Source: Formosa haliotis
GTDB taxonomy: Bacteria; Bacteroidota; Bacteroidia; Flavobacteriales; Flavobacteriaceae
DNA: 64,000 nt
Assembly: GCF_001685485.1 (NCBI RefSeq)
Contig: NZ_BDEL01000001.1
Coordinates: 1,423,501-1,487,500, forward strand
Reading direction: 5' to 3'
A model generated the notes under the pieces. The model was given only the letters and a program-made list of their open reading frames with translations. It searched no databases and was not told the DNA's origin. This document shows, piece by piece, positions 37,531 to 46,869 of the stretch; the stretch's first letter is position 1, and every line of letters starts with the position of its first letter. A program made the translations under genes and the position numbers.

Positions 37531-39693
37531 TTAAAACATCTTATCTAAATTTTCCCAACGTACGGTCCATGTACCATCTTTAGGGAACCCAGGATTTTCA
37601 TCTTCAGATCCATCCCAACCAGCACACATCATGGCTACAGTGGTAAGTAACCCGCCATTTCCGGGTAAATACACAGGCAAACGTCCTTCTTGATAATTAT
37701 GTCCGCTTTTAAGAAAGGTATTGGTTGTAATATCCATAAACAATGCATCTACAGCCTTTTCTGGTTCACCTAACCGCGCTGCTGTCATTGCGGTCATCGG
37801 GAAATCCCAGCCCCAGGTATCTTCCCAAGCCCAATTTTCCCAAATCCAATCAAAGGTATTTTTCATAATAGTTTTATCCAACAATTCCGATTCTGGCAAC
37901 ATACCCAATGTTCCAAATACCGATGGATGATCGGTTCTATATTCTGGATTTGTATACGAATCTGTCGCACTTTCTGCTGCTAAATACATATTGTCTTGAA
38001 CGGGTAATGGCGACAAACCTTCTAACACCTTTACCCACTCTGGATTTGGTTGCTCCTGCAGGCGTTCCTTCCATTTTATAGCCGTATGTAAGGCCCAATT
38101 CCAATACGCTAATTCGTAAGTTGGGTTGTAGGTTTCAATGGCTTTAAATCGTTCTTGAGCTGCTATTATAGGAGGACCCAATTCGTAACGATTTTTCTCG
38201 GCATTATAATTAGCATAAGACGCCATAAAATCGGCTGTAGCATAAACGCGTTCTTTGTATAAATCTAATGTTTCTTTTGTGGAATTTTCGCGATACATTA
38301 ATTCTGCATAGGTAATCATATGTGGCTGTTGCCAAACTAAAAATGCACCAACAGACGATGGCCCTTCATCACCATAAGGATCGGTCATTTTTTGCCATCT
38401 TGCTCCTTCAAAACCTTGTCTTTTTGCTAATTTTTCTGCCTTTCCTAATACCTTATCATACCATGGTAAGGTACGCTCTAAGTATTCTGATCTATTCCAT
38501 AAAGCAAAATGAACCCCATGCCACCAATGCATTTCGAGGTGCGGTTTTCCATACCAACTGTTATATGTTAACCCAGTTTCTTGTGGTGGTAATGCGCCGG
38601 TGCACTGCAATTTTGTTAGATATTGTGATAAAATCACACGGCGTTCCAACTCTTTAGCCCTTGTATCTGTACTTGCTGAAAAATCAATCGCGCCACCACT
38701 TTCCCAGAAACGTTCCCACTCGGCTGCGCTACTTTTTTGAGTCGTTTCGAAAGTAAAATTATTTGTAACCGCTGCCTTGGTAAACTGGCAAGTAAATTCA
38801 AATACCTTCTTATTTGTTGGTGTTAGCACAAAATAATTTGTGTCTTTCGTTGTTAATTTAGCTCCGCCTTTCCAAGCTAAACCTACTTGATATTGCAAAG
38901 AATCTAAATGGCGTGAAATGATAGCCTGACTATCTTCTTGCTTAACAATGCGACTTTTATACGGGCGTTCTCCCTCCCATTGTGCTCCTAAATCTGTCCA
39001 TGATGCTGTTGGATAAGGAAAACGAACGCGTATTTTAAGTTGATTGTTCTGTAATAAATCAGATTGAATTCTTACACCAATAGCATCTGCTTCTTGGTGA
39101 CAATTGGTCCATACCCTTACAGGCACATCTTCAATAGTAAATTCACTTTTAATTTCTCCACTCCAAACGTTTAAATGCTGGTTGATATTTTTAATGTCTG
39201 AAGGTTTAACTTTCTCGCCGTTCCTTTTAAATAATTCTAATCCTAAATTCCCTAGTTGTAAACGGTGTGGATTCGCTCTAAAATATTCTGTTGCGGCCTT
39301 TGTACGCTCTGAAGCTTTATTCTGAATCGCATAAGAAACTTCTCGTCCGTTTTGCTTGTAATCCACCAAAGTTTCTTCAAATTTATAATTCTCGGTATTT
39401 GGATGGCTATCCCATCCCCATTCCGATTGCGTTCCTAAAGGCATACCGTCTTTATAATATTCTGGAAAAGTCTGCAAGCCTGTAACATCTACAGTATAGG
39501 CAAATGTTCCGTTACCCACCGTTAACGACGCTAGAGTGTCTAAGGATTTCACTTCAACATTATGTCTGGAAACCAAAGCTTTTCTGTCAATTTTTTCGAA
39601 AATTGTTGCTACTGTTTTAGATGCTTCTTCCTTACATGAAAACACAGCTATGCTTACTACTATTAGAATTAAAAGTGATTTTAGTTTTTTCAT
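37531..39693 (-). CDS. Six-hairpin glycosidase-like lipoprotein of unknown specificity
   Basis: This is a 720-residue lipoprotein (lipobox VFSC, Cys about residue 20). After an N-terminal beta-sandwich (about residues 30-330) comes an (alpha/alpha)6-type domain with GLTYNSWYGKPHLEMHWWHG near residue 375, TDPYGDEGPSSVGAFLVWQQ, WGWDFPMTAMTAARLGEPEK and GRLPVYLPGNGGLLTTVAMM near residue 680. The pattern resembles the GH65/GH95 superfamily. Glu in HLEMHW and Asp/Glu in DPYGDEG are candidate acid and base, but I cannot assign a CAZy family. It is the last gene of the GH28 operon, 39 bp after a GH43-like gene, so removal of a sugar from rhamnogalacturonan side chains is plausible. Confidence 0.65.
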   Translation of the reverse strand: MKKLKSLLILIVVSIAVFSCKEEASKTVATIFEKIDRKALVSRHNVEVKSLDTLASLTVGNGTFAYTVDVTGLQTFPEYYKDGMPLGTQSEWGWDSHPNTENYKFEETLVDYKQNGREVSYAIQNKASERTKAATEYFRANPHRLQLGNLGLELFKRNGEKVKPSDIKNINQHLNVWSGEIKSEFTIEDVPVRVWTNCHQEADAIGVRIQSDLLQNNQLKIRVRFPYPTASWTDLGAQWEGERPYKSRIVKQEDSQAIISRHLDSLQYQVGLAWKGGAKLTTKDTNYFVLTPTNKKVFEFTCQFTKAAVTNNFTFETTQKSSAAEWERFWESGGAIDFSASTDTRAKELERRVILSQYLTKLQCTGALPPQETGLTYNSWYGKPHLEMHWWHGVHFALWNRSEYLERTLPWYDKVLGKAEKLAKRQGFEGARWQKMTDPYGDEGPSSVGAFLVWQQPHMITYAELMYRENSTKETLDLYKERVYATADFMASYANYNAEKNRYELGPPIIAAQERFKAIETYNPTYELAYWNWALHTAIKWKERLQEQPNPEWVKVLEGLSPLPVQDNMYLAAESATDSYTNPEYRTDHPSVFGTLGMLPESELLDKTIMKNTFDWIWENWAWEDTWGWDFPMTAMTAARLGEPEKAVDALFMDITTNTFLKSGHNYQEGRLPVYLPGNGGLLTTVAMMCAGWDGSEDENPGFPKDGTWTVRWENLDKMF

Positions 39694-39732
39694 TTTAATG
39701 TAATTAGTGCTTATTAATTTAATACGCTTGTT

Positions 39733-41346
39733 TTATTGTTTCACCAGAGTGATATCGTCTATTTGACAACTTGCAGTCTTATCGCCTTCTACTTTAAATC
39801 CGATTTCTACTTTTTCATTAGTAACCGAAATATCATCTATTTCTACAAGGGCCCATGACGTGTTTATTTTAGAAACATTTAAGTTCTTCTCCTTCCCGCC
39901 ACTCTCTGCATACACCTGTAATGTTTTAAAACCAGTGGTGTTTTTAATTTTAAAAGACAACTTATACCGCCCCGATTCTAATGGCACAAAAGATGTGGAT
40001 TCTATAATCTGATAAATGCGTCTTTTAAAAGGAACATTATCTGAAATATTTAAACTCTTTTCTCCAATTACAAAAGCTCTATCGGCTTCAGTATTAAAAT
40101 AATTTAACGATGGTGAAGCATCAGACCCAACAACAATTTCATTGCCCTGATAAATTTTAGTAACCCATCCTTTTAATTGCTCTTGAATCGGTTTTACTGG
40201 ACTTGGTATCTGCCTACGATCAGCTTCAAAACTGCCATTTTTAACATAATTATTATCTTTTGCAACGCTCCAATTACCAGTAGCCCCCTCCAAATTCCAT
40301 GAACTTAACGAGTTAAAATAGGGCGTTTCTCCAGTAAAGGACATAGGAAACCATTGATTATACCCCAATCCGTTACCAGCAAAATCGGCCCATCGATCTC
40401 CACAGTACAATACTAAATCTTGATCTCTCCCTTTTAGGGTAACAAAAAAACCAGTTTGTGTAATATGCGCATAATCGTCCATAGAACCTGGAGTTATAAG
40501 CATATTATTCTCGGGTAGATATGGCCCCCTAATATCGTCGGCTACCAAATAATAAGCATAAGACGAATCCCAACCATACAAATTTGAAGCATACAAATAA
40601 TATCTACCTTGGTATTTAAACATACAATTTCCCTCTCTACCGGCACCTTTAAAAACTTGAGTACAGTCTAGTAAATTAACCTTCCCATCTTTTACACCAA
40701 TTTCTGAAACATAAATCTTATTTCGACCACGACCATACGAATAGACTAAATACGAAATACCCGTATCTTCGTCTGTAAACACTGTTTGATCGCCTGTGTT
40801 TGATGTCCCAATCATGGCTTTCATATTTATTCTTTGATGCCATCTAAATGGACCTGTTGGGCTATCGGCAAGCGTTATTAAAACTTCGCTATCGTGCTGT
40901 ATAAACATGGCATATTTTTTTAAGGCTTTAATATAAGCCACACCTAACCTACCCATCCATTTTGTATTGCTGTAATGAGCATTAATGTCATCTATATGTA
41001 AAACTGGTGATTCTGTATTCCAGTTGACTAAATCTGTAGATGAATAGCAGGTAACCGACTCGAACGTGGAAGTTTCTTGTGTTACCGCAGGGTTATCTCT
41101 ATACGCTGCGGCTTCTTTGTAAAATGCGCCATACCAATAATATTTCTCCGTATTTGTTTTAGGATCTTTAAATTTAAAAATACCACCACCTTGACTATAA
41201 ATGGGAGTTCCATCTGTAGTACTCCAAAAGCTATCATTTTTAATATTTAAAGATTGGCCAGACAACACAGTTGCCGTAAAACACAATATAAGTGTAGTAA
41301 AACAATCCTTTATTTTAAATTGAGATGGCCGAGAACAGGACTTCAT
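39733..41346 (-). CDS. GH43-like beta-propeller protein with C-terminal carbohydrate-binding-like domain
   Basis: I chose the Met at 41346 because it gives a normal signal peptide (MKSCSRPSQFKIKDCFTTLI to VLSGQ); an upstream in-frame start at 41397 would add 17 charged residues. The mature protein starts with DGTPIYSQGGGIFKFKDP and KYYWYGAFYKEA, the layout of GH43_24-like and related five-bladed propellers. A Glu in GREGNCMFKYQGRYYLYASN and DDYAHITQTGFF follow. From about residue 365 (NNYVKNGSFEADRRQI) a CBM-type beta-sandwich runs to the end. The GH43 base motif is altered, since no DP pair is present near the N-terminus. It may therefore be a distinct glycosidase or a binding protein. It lies in the GH28 operon. 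Confidence 0.6.
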   Translation of the reverse strand: MKSCSRPSQFKIKDCFTTLILCFTATVLSGQSLNIKNDSFWSTTDGTPIYSQGGGIFKFKDPKTNTEKYYWYGAFYKEAAAYRDNPAVTQETSTFESVTCYSSTDLVNWNTESPVLHIDDINAHYSNTKWMGRLGVAYIKALKKYAMFIQHDSEVLITLADSPTGPFRWHQRINMKAMIGTSNTGDQTVFTDEDTGISYLVYSYGRGRNKIYVSEIGVKDGKVNLLDCTQVFKGAGREGNCMFKYQGRYYLYASNLYGWDSSYAYYLVADDIRGPYLPENNMLITPGSMDDYAHITQTGFFVTLKGRDQDLVLYCGDRWADFAGNGLGYNQWFPMSFTGETPYFNSLSSWNLEGATGNWSVAKDNNYVKNGSFEADRRQIPSPVKPIQEQLKGWVTKIYQGNEIVVGSDASPSLNYFNTEADRAFVIGEKSLNISDNVPFKRRIYQIIESTSFVPLESGRYKLSFKIKNTTGFKTLQVYAESGGKEKNLNVSKINTSWALVEIDDISVTNEKVEIGFKVEGDKTASCQIDDITLVKQ

Positions 41347-41408
41347 TATAAAATCTGCGATACCTATTTTCACTTTATCTTTTTCAAAAAAACTCATTCC
41401 GTTTTGTA

Positions 41409-44400
41409 TTAATTTCTTACTAAAGTTGCACTCATTAATCCAATAACCACATCGTTTGCTATGGTTTTCACTTCTAAACTTTTCAACGTTTTATTTGGGT
41501 TTAGGGGTAAATCCAATAATGTAGCTGCTCCCCCATCTATTGCAAAATCTGAAAATCCTTTTATGGGGATATAATCTTTAAAATCGGTTAAAAATTTCCC
41601 TGATTTTAAATACAAGCGAGGTGGTTTAACAGCTCCTGTTGTAAAAGCAGAGCCATCGGTATAATAATTCTGTTCTATTGGCCACCAATTTTCTGGATTT
41701 TTAAGCTCTAAAACTTCGTAAGCACCATCGGCATACCCAACTTTTACTATACCATTTACCATTTGTGATTGCATGGGGTTGGTTGTTCCTGCCATTAAAA
41801 GATAAGCATGTGAGGCGTTTCCGTCTAGCGAAATTGTTATCGCTTCAGGGTAATTATCCCACATTGATGTAAATGCAATATTATTTGTTTCGGAATTTTG
41901 AGGTGTTTGCAACGGAATATGTTGTGGTGTTTTTATACTTCCATCTGAAGCTTTTTCACGTAAACCAGAATCGTCTAAATCTGGTTTAATATACGGGTAA
42001 CACCAATTCCCAATTCCCTGAGTTGGTAGTTGTAATGTTGGTGAGATTGGCCGCGGACTTAAATATTCCTGCTGAAAAACTTCAGTAACTTTAGCATTAA
42101 AATGTGCTTCTAAAGGAATGGTCTGAAATTTTAAATCAGACTGAAATTCGATATCCCAATTTTGGAATGTTACGCTAGTTTGAGCTGTTTTCGTTGTAAT
42201 TTCTAACTGATTTGTTCCGGGAATAGCATATGTTTTTGGAATTGAAATGCGATAATTCTTGCCTTCTGAAATTTTAAAATCAGAAATCGTCTTGCCGTTT
42301 AATTTTAAACTTTGTATCGTTTCTTTTGCGTTTGAAGGTTTTAAACTTAAAATGATGTTGTCTGATTCATTTTCAACCGAACTTAATTCAAACGGCTTGT
42401 TTATATTCAAATAAATGGGTTCCCACCAAATCAAATCGTTTTGTTGCAATTTCACAAAAAACATGCTATGTCCGGTCTTCTTAACAACTGTATTGTTTAA
42501 TTCATTAGATTGAATTTCACTTTCACTTAATACGTTCTGCGGATCCTTAATTTGCAATATCTTAGCTTTACCTGTGTTTATATTCAATAATTTTCCGGTA
42601 TACGTATCTGTTTGAATACCAACATTTTCAATACGCTCATCTCCATAAACAATTCCAATAATATAGTGTTCAGAATAAGGGCTTTCTATTATCACTTGAG
42701 GAGCTCCAACTGCATCATTTACAATTTCGTAAGATACTTTTTTACCATTTAGAGTAACCGCTTTAATGGAGGCAAATTCTGGTTTAACAACCAGTTTTAA
42801 ATTTAATTTCGTTTCAAATTTTGGTGTAATATTGTACCAAGAAGCACCTTGATCTCGTTTATAACTAATCGCAATATTTGGAATATCTAAGTCGGCAAAA
42901 TCCCAGTCTGCTGGAAATCCAGGTTTAATAGTTAATGTGTTTTCAATCGCATTGGGAACTATTCCAAATAAGCCTTCTACCAAAGACCTCGCTGCCATCC
43001 CGATAGAATCGGCAAAATCGCGATACAATTCACCGCGAATGGCATCGTAAAAAGATAATTGCTGGAATCCACCTGGTGAAGCGCCATAATACATACTTTC
43101 TACCAGGGCACTTTTCCAAAGTTGAAAGGCTTTTTCAGAATTTCCACCTTGCCAATAAGCTAATGAAGCATGTAAATTTTCGGCTAATGCCACATTATTC
43201 ACACTCCAAGTATAAGGCTGCCAATTGGTGGTTGACAATAAAAACAACCCGTCTGCTTCAGAATTATTAGTTATTACAGGAATATGCGGAATCTCGTTAT
43301 CTACATAATTAAGCATTTGCTGCGCTTCAAAACCATCTGCAATGCCTTCATCTAAACTGTGATAAATCGTCCACAATCCAGGTGTTTCATGCAGTAATTT
43401 ATTACCCAGTAAATCTTTAAATTCGGCAAAAACACCTTTCTCATTTATCCATAATTCCTTTTGAATTGCATTTTTTATATGATTTGCTTCCGTTTGATAA
43501 GCTGTGGCATCTTCACCTAAAATAGTCGCTATTTGCGCTGCTATTTTATTAGCACTATAATTATATGCTGAAGCATAAGTAACACCGCCACCACTGTATT
43601 GCAAAGCGTCGCTTGCCCAAATACAGGCGTATGCATCATACAGGCCGTCGTTATCAACATCGAAGTTGCGCTTTTCCCATGCCAAATGGCGCGTAATTAC
43701 AGGCCACATTTCCTTTATAAATTCTAAATCACCAGACCACAAATAATGACGTAACACCTGATTGATAAACACCGAATTCATATCGTAATGATGCGCAATG
43801 GTATTGTTATTGGGACGACGGCTTATATAGCCACGACTGAACATCGCCGTGCCTAAAACTTCTTTCTGTCTTGCAAAATTTCGCGAACTATCTAAAACCA
43901 CAGGTCCAGTTTCTGGTTCTAAAACTTGAGATTTTCCATAACTTTTAAAATGAGTTCCTGCCCGGTCCTTCCAACCTAATGGATCGGCCACATAAGCACC
44001 ACGCCAGGCATTTAGGTGCATACGCCAGGCCACCGAACCATGTAAAAATGCGGGATCTTCCCAAATAGCATCGGCTGCAACTGCCAAAGCACCCCCTAAA
44101 GTATTAATGTATTCGTCTGGAGTTTCAACCGTAACACGTGTTCTTAAATTTTCAATTTTATCAATGGCTTTATGATAGTCTTTTTCAATTTGAGATTGAC
44201 TTTTAAATGAATTAGCCTCTGTATTTTCGAAGCACCAATACCTTGACTGTTTTGCTTTTAGGTTTAATTTTCCAGAAATTACTGGTAAGGAATCTACTTT
44301 TGAAGCATAAAGCACTCCGGGGTTTTGCTGATGATTCGCACTAACTAATTTCACTTCCGAATCGGGAAAACAGGCTACAATACGTCTATTATTCCCTGTT

Positions 44401-45041
44401 TTCTTTTTATTAGTTTCCGAACCAAAAGCTAAGGTAAAATGTGATTCTTCTATAAGGTACGTATTGTTTATACAATATTCTGGCTGCAAATAAAATACCG
44501 ATTCCGGATCGGCACCAATATCACCATCGCGATGAAATTTTTTACCGCTTGCACCTCCAAAGGCCCAAATTAAATCTATTGGATTAACTAAGGATTCTGT
44601 ATCCATTTTTAGAATAAAACCTTCACTATCGGCCAAAGCCACCACTTCAATTTTTAAAACACCAGCCCCTAAAAGCGCATCACGAATTTCGTATATCATG
44701 CTACCGGGAATATACTTTGTTACAATACTATCGCAAGTTGTTAGCCATTTGCTGGTAGCTGTATCAGAAATTCCCAATTTAAAATTACCGCCCATTCCAG
44801 GCAGATACATAGCAAATTCTGGCAAATCACCTGTTTCTACTCTAAACCCGGTATTTGTGCCATACAATGCACGATTAAATTTACGACTCCCTTGTACGAG
44901 CTTAAAATGCTCTCCTTCTGGTTTATAATGTAATTGTCTAATGGTATCGTGCCAAACATGATTTTTAGGTTGTGCAAAAACGAAACCTGAAATAAAAAAG
45001 ATAAAAAAGAAAATTGACTTAGCAGTTATTTTAAAAACCAT
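41409..45041 (-). CDS. DUF4450-type large secreted glycosidase-like protein
   Basis: This 1210-residue protein has a signal peptide ending VFAQ (about residue 24). The N-terminal beta-sandwich (VWHDTIRQLHYKPEGEHF; GNFKLGISDTATSKWLTT) matches my memory of DUF4450. It is followed by an (alpha/alpha)6 barrel with WRGAYVADPLGWKDRAGTHF near residue 345, DNDGLYDAYACIWASDALQY and ATNWQPYTWSVNNVALAENL, then C-terminal beta domains. Acidic residues line these loops, which is compatible with a glycoside hydrolase of the six-hairpin superfamily, but no activity is known to me. It starts 2 bp after GH28, implying tight co-expression, so a pectic oligosaccharide is the probable substrate. It is unusually large for a single enzyme. 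Confidence 0.6.
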   Translation of the reverse strand: MVFKITAKSIFFFIFFISGFVFAQPKNHVWHDTIRQLHYKPEGEHFKLVQGSRKFNRALYGTNTGFRVETGDLPEFAMYLPGMGGNFKLGISDTATSKWLTTCDSIVTKYIPGSMIYEIRDALLGAGVLKIEVVALADSEGFILKMDTESLVNPIDLIWAFGGASGKKFHRDGDIGADPESVFYLQPEYCINNTYLIEESHFTLAFGSETNKKKTGNNRRIVACFPDSEVKLVSANHQQNPGVLYASKVDSLPVISGKLNLKAKQSRYWCFENTEANSFKSQSQIEKDYHKAIDKIENLRTRVTVETPDEYINTLGGALAVAADAIWEDPAFLHGSVAWRMHLNAWRGAYVADPLGWKDRAGTHFKSYGKSQVLEPETGPVVLDSSRNFARQKEVLGTAMFSRGYISRRPNNNTIAHHYDMNSVFINQVLRHYLWSGDLEFIKEMWPVITRHLAWEKRNFDVDNDGLYDAYACIWASDALQYSGGGVTYASAYNYSANKIAAQIATILGEDATAYQTEANHIKNAIQKELWINEKGVFAEFKDLLGNKLLHETPGLWTIYHSLDEGIADGFEAQQMLNYVDNEIPHIPVITNNSEADGLFLLSTTNWQPYTWSVNNVALAENLHASLAYWQGGNSEKAFQLWKSALVESMYYGASPGGFQQLSFYDAIRGELYRDFADSIGMAARSLVEGLFGIVPNAIENTLTIKPGFPADWDFADLDIPNIAISYKRDQGASWYNITPKFETKLNLKLVVKPEFASIKAVTLNGKKVSYEIVNDAVGAPQVIIESPYSEHYIIGIVYGDERIENVGIQTDTYTGKLLNINTGKAKILQIKDPQNVLSESEIQSNELNNTVVKKTGHSMFFVKLQQNDLIWWEPIYLNINKPFELSSVENESDNIILSLKPSNAKETIQSLKLNGKTISDFKISEGKNYRISIPKTYAIPGTNQLEITTKTAQTSVTFQNWDIEFQSDLKFQTIPLEAHFNAKVTEVFQQEYLSPRPISPTLQLPTQGIGNWCYPYIKPDLDDSGLREKASDGSIKTPQHIPLQTPQNSETNNIAFTSMWDNYPEAITISLDGNASHAYLLMAGTTNPMQSQMVNGIVKVGYADGAYEVLELKNPENWWPIEQNYYTDGSAFTTGAVKPPRLYLKSGKFLTDFKDYIPIKGFSDFAIDGGAATLLDLPLNPNKTLKSLEVKTIANDVVIGLMSATLVRN

Positions 45042-45043
45042 AG

Positions 45044-46525
45044 TTAATTTGTGTAGTTTGTTTTAGAAAGAGGAATATTGGATACGTGATTCATGTCCAC
45101 CATAGAACTATCACGTATTTTTAGGGATACATTCTTTAACTGCCAATCTTTACTGTACTTAATTTTCCCTGCAGTTTGTGCTTCTATAGACACATTATTT
45201 AATGTGATATTTTCGATAATGGATTGCTCCAAGCCGTTTACATTTATGGCCGTTTTAGCACCTTTTACATCTATATTTTGTAACGTAATATTCTTGAAGG
45301 TTGGAATTCCTTTAGATGCAGGCTCTACAGTTTTTAACATTTTTTTCCAATGTTCGGGTATCGTGTTAGGGTCGTAGTTTTCGGGTAATTTAGAATAACT
45401 ATAGGTTGGATTCCAGTTCATAGAAACTTTAATAAAAGTGCCCACACTATCCATTTTAATATTTTCTAGATAAATTTCTTCAACAGTTCCACCTCGGGTT
45501 GTAGCCGACTTTATGTTTAAACCGTTACTAGTACCCAATCCTTTTATATTGGACACGTACACATGACGGATGCTTCCTGAAGTTTCACTACCTATAGTAA
45601 ATAGCCCAGCACCACTACGTGCAATACAATCTTTAATCACCACGTATTCTGTGGGTTTATTTACACGAAGGCCATCCCAATCGCGACCTGCTTTTAAGCA
45701 AAAATTATCGTCATTACAATCAATATCGCAATTTTGAACTAAAATCCATTTGGAAGAATCTATATCGATACCATCGGTACTAGGACCATGACCACCAATA
45801 TTATTTTTAATTGTTAACCCTTCTACAGTTATATACTCGGAATACAACACTTGAACTGTCCAAAATCCAGCCTTTTGAAGCTGCAAATCTTTCAGCATTA
45901 CATTTTTAGCATCCGAAATTAAAATAGTTCGCGGTCGTTTAGCATCGTAATCTACTATCCAACGTAAGCCTTTAGGTTCGTAATCTTCCTTTCTAAGCTT
46001 CCAATAATAATCCCAAAACACTTTACCTTGACCATCTATAACACCTTCTCCTTCAATAATGACATTGTTCTGGTTTCGTACATTAATTAATGCCGCTGGC
46101 CATTCTATTTCTACACCTGCTACACGCGTATCTATTTCTTTGTAATCTTTAATGTTTTCGCTGCCAAGAATAGTAACATCTTTACCAACAAGAAATCGTA
46201 TATTTTCTTTTATAAAAACAGATCCAGTTAGGTAAGTTCCCGATTTAAAAGTAATAGTTCCTCCTCCATTTTTATAACAGGCATCTATAGCATTTTGAAT
46301 GGCTTCTGTATTTAATGTTTTACCATCATTAACCGCTCCAAAATCATTTACATAATATACGGTATCTTTAATTGTAGGCGTTGCTGCTCCAACTTTAGTA
46401 ACCCAGTCTGGAGCTACATAATTTTGTTCTATTTTAATCTCTTGCGATTCTGTTGTTTCCTTTTGTTTACAAGATAACAGGAGTAAAAGCACTATAATAC
46501 TAACGAGTTGACATTTTGGTTTCAA
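45044..46525 (-). CDS. GH28 polygalacturonase or rhamnogalacturonan hydrolase, lipoprotein, TTG start
   Basis: No ATG is available: the frame opens after an upstream TGA with TTG codons at 46531 and 46525. The second gives a tidy lipoprotein signal (MKPKCQLVSIIVLLLLLSCK; Cys about residue 19), so I chose it, giving 493 residues. The right-handed beta-helix of GH28 is clear: DFGAVNDGKTLNTEAIQNAI, GPSTDGIDIDSS, DCNDDNFCLKAGRD and GLNIKSATTRGG. The catalytic Asp residues are present. The usual GHG motif is replaced by SGAGLFTIGSET, so its His is missing, which departs from true polygalacturonases and fits an activity on rhamnogalacturonan or other pectic linkages. A TAAATTTG (-7-like) lies at 46539-46546, and a CAGGAT box lies 51 bp upstream of the start. 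Confidence 0.82.
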   Translation of the reverse strand: MKPKCQLVSIIVLLLLLSCKQKETTESQEIKIEQNYVAPDWVTKVGAATPTIKDTVYYVNDFGAVNDGKTLNTEAIQNAIDACYKNGGGTITFKSGTYLTGSVFIKENIRFLVGKDVTILGSENIKDYKEIDTRVAGVEIEWPAALINVRNQNNVIIEGEGVIDGQGKVFWDYYWKLRKEDYEPKGLRWIVDYDAKRPRTILISDAKNVMLKDLQLQKAGFWTVQVLYSEYITVEGLTIKNNIGGHGPSTDGIDIDSSKWILVQNCDIDCNDDNFCLKAGRDWDGLRVNKPTEYVVIKDCIARSGAGLFTIGSETSGSIRHVYVSNIKGLGTSNGLNIKSATTRGGTVEEIYLENIKMDSVGTFIKVSMNWNPTYSYSKLPENYDPNTIPEHWKKMLKTVEPASKGIPTFKNITLQNIDVKGAKTAINVNGLEQSIIENITLNNVSIEAQTAGKIKYSKDWQLKNVSLKIRDSSMVDMNHVSNIPLSKTNYTN

Positions 46526-46576
46526 GAGCAAAGTGTTTCAAATTTATAGAGGCAATTTGGGCAAAATTCATTAATA

Positions 46577-46596
46577 AAGTATCCTGTACATACATG
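46577..46596 (-). promoter_or_regulatory. Pectin-locus box 3 (CATGTATGTA CAGGATACTT)
   Basis: Oriented toward the GH28 operon, 51 bp from the chosen start. A perfect TAnnTTTG (TAAATTTG, 46539-46546) lies 40 bp after the C of CAGGAT, a longer spacing than at the plus-strand boxes. Confidence 0.6.
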
Positions 46597-46751
46597 ACTT
46601 AAAAAAATAAACCAATAAATTTTTAGTTTTACACCCCTTTTTTTCAATAATTTTATTAACCAACTCCCTAAACAACAAGCTCTAGCCAATCTTGGAATGT
46701 TGAAATTATTAGAAACTTAATTTACCTTAAGATTAAAGAAACCGGAATGTT

Positions 46752-46771
46752 CATCATAGTACAGGATAGTA
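46752..46771 (+). promoter_or_regulatory. Pectin-locus box 4 (CATCATAGTA CAGGATAGTA)
   Basis: Oriented toward the CE12/GH2/CE12 operon, 98 bp from the ATG at 46870. A -7-like TAATTTAG starts 27 bp after the C of CAGGAT, at 46789. Confidence 0.6.
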
Positions 46772-46869
46772 AACCAGGTTATAGTCCTTAATTTAGTAGT
46801 TTATTATACGCATAGAGCATATTTAAACCCTAAAACCAACACCCTAATAATAATCTTCATCCTTTAATA

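Larger units (their letters stand above)
46526..46869. other. Divergent intergenic region of the pectin enzyme locus
   Basis: This 344-bp region between the GH28 and CE12 operon heads has two oppositely oriented CAGGAT boxes (46577-46596 minus; 46752-46771 plus). It also has a TAAATTTG on the minus strand and ACCAACACCCTAATAAT (46835-46851), which is shared with the PL11 leader. No coding signal seen. Confidence 0.6.

Noticed and set aside
41347..41397. Upstream ATG for the GH43-like protein at 41397
   Set aside because: It would put 17 charged residues before an obvious signal peptide; the Met at 41346 fits better.
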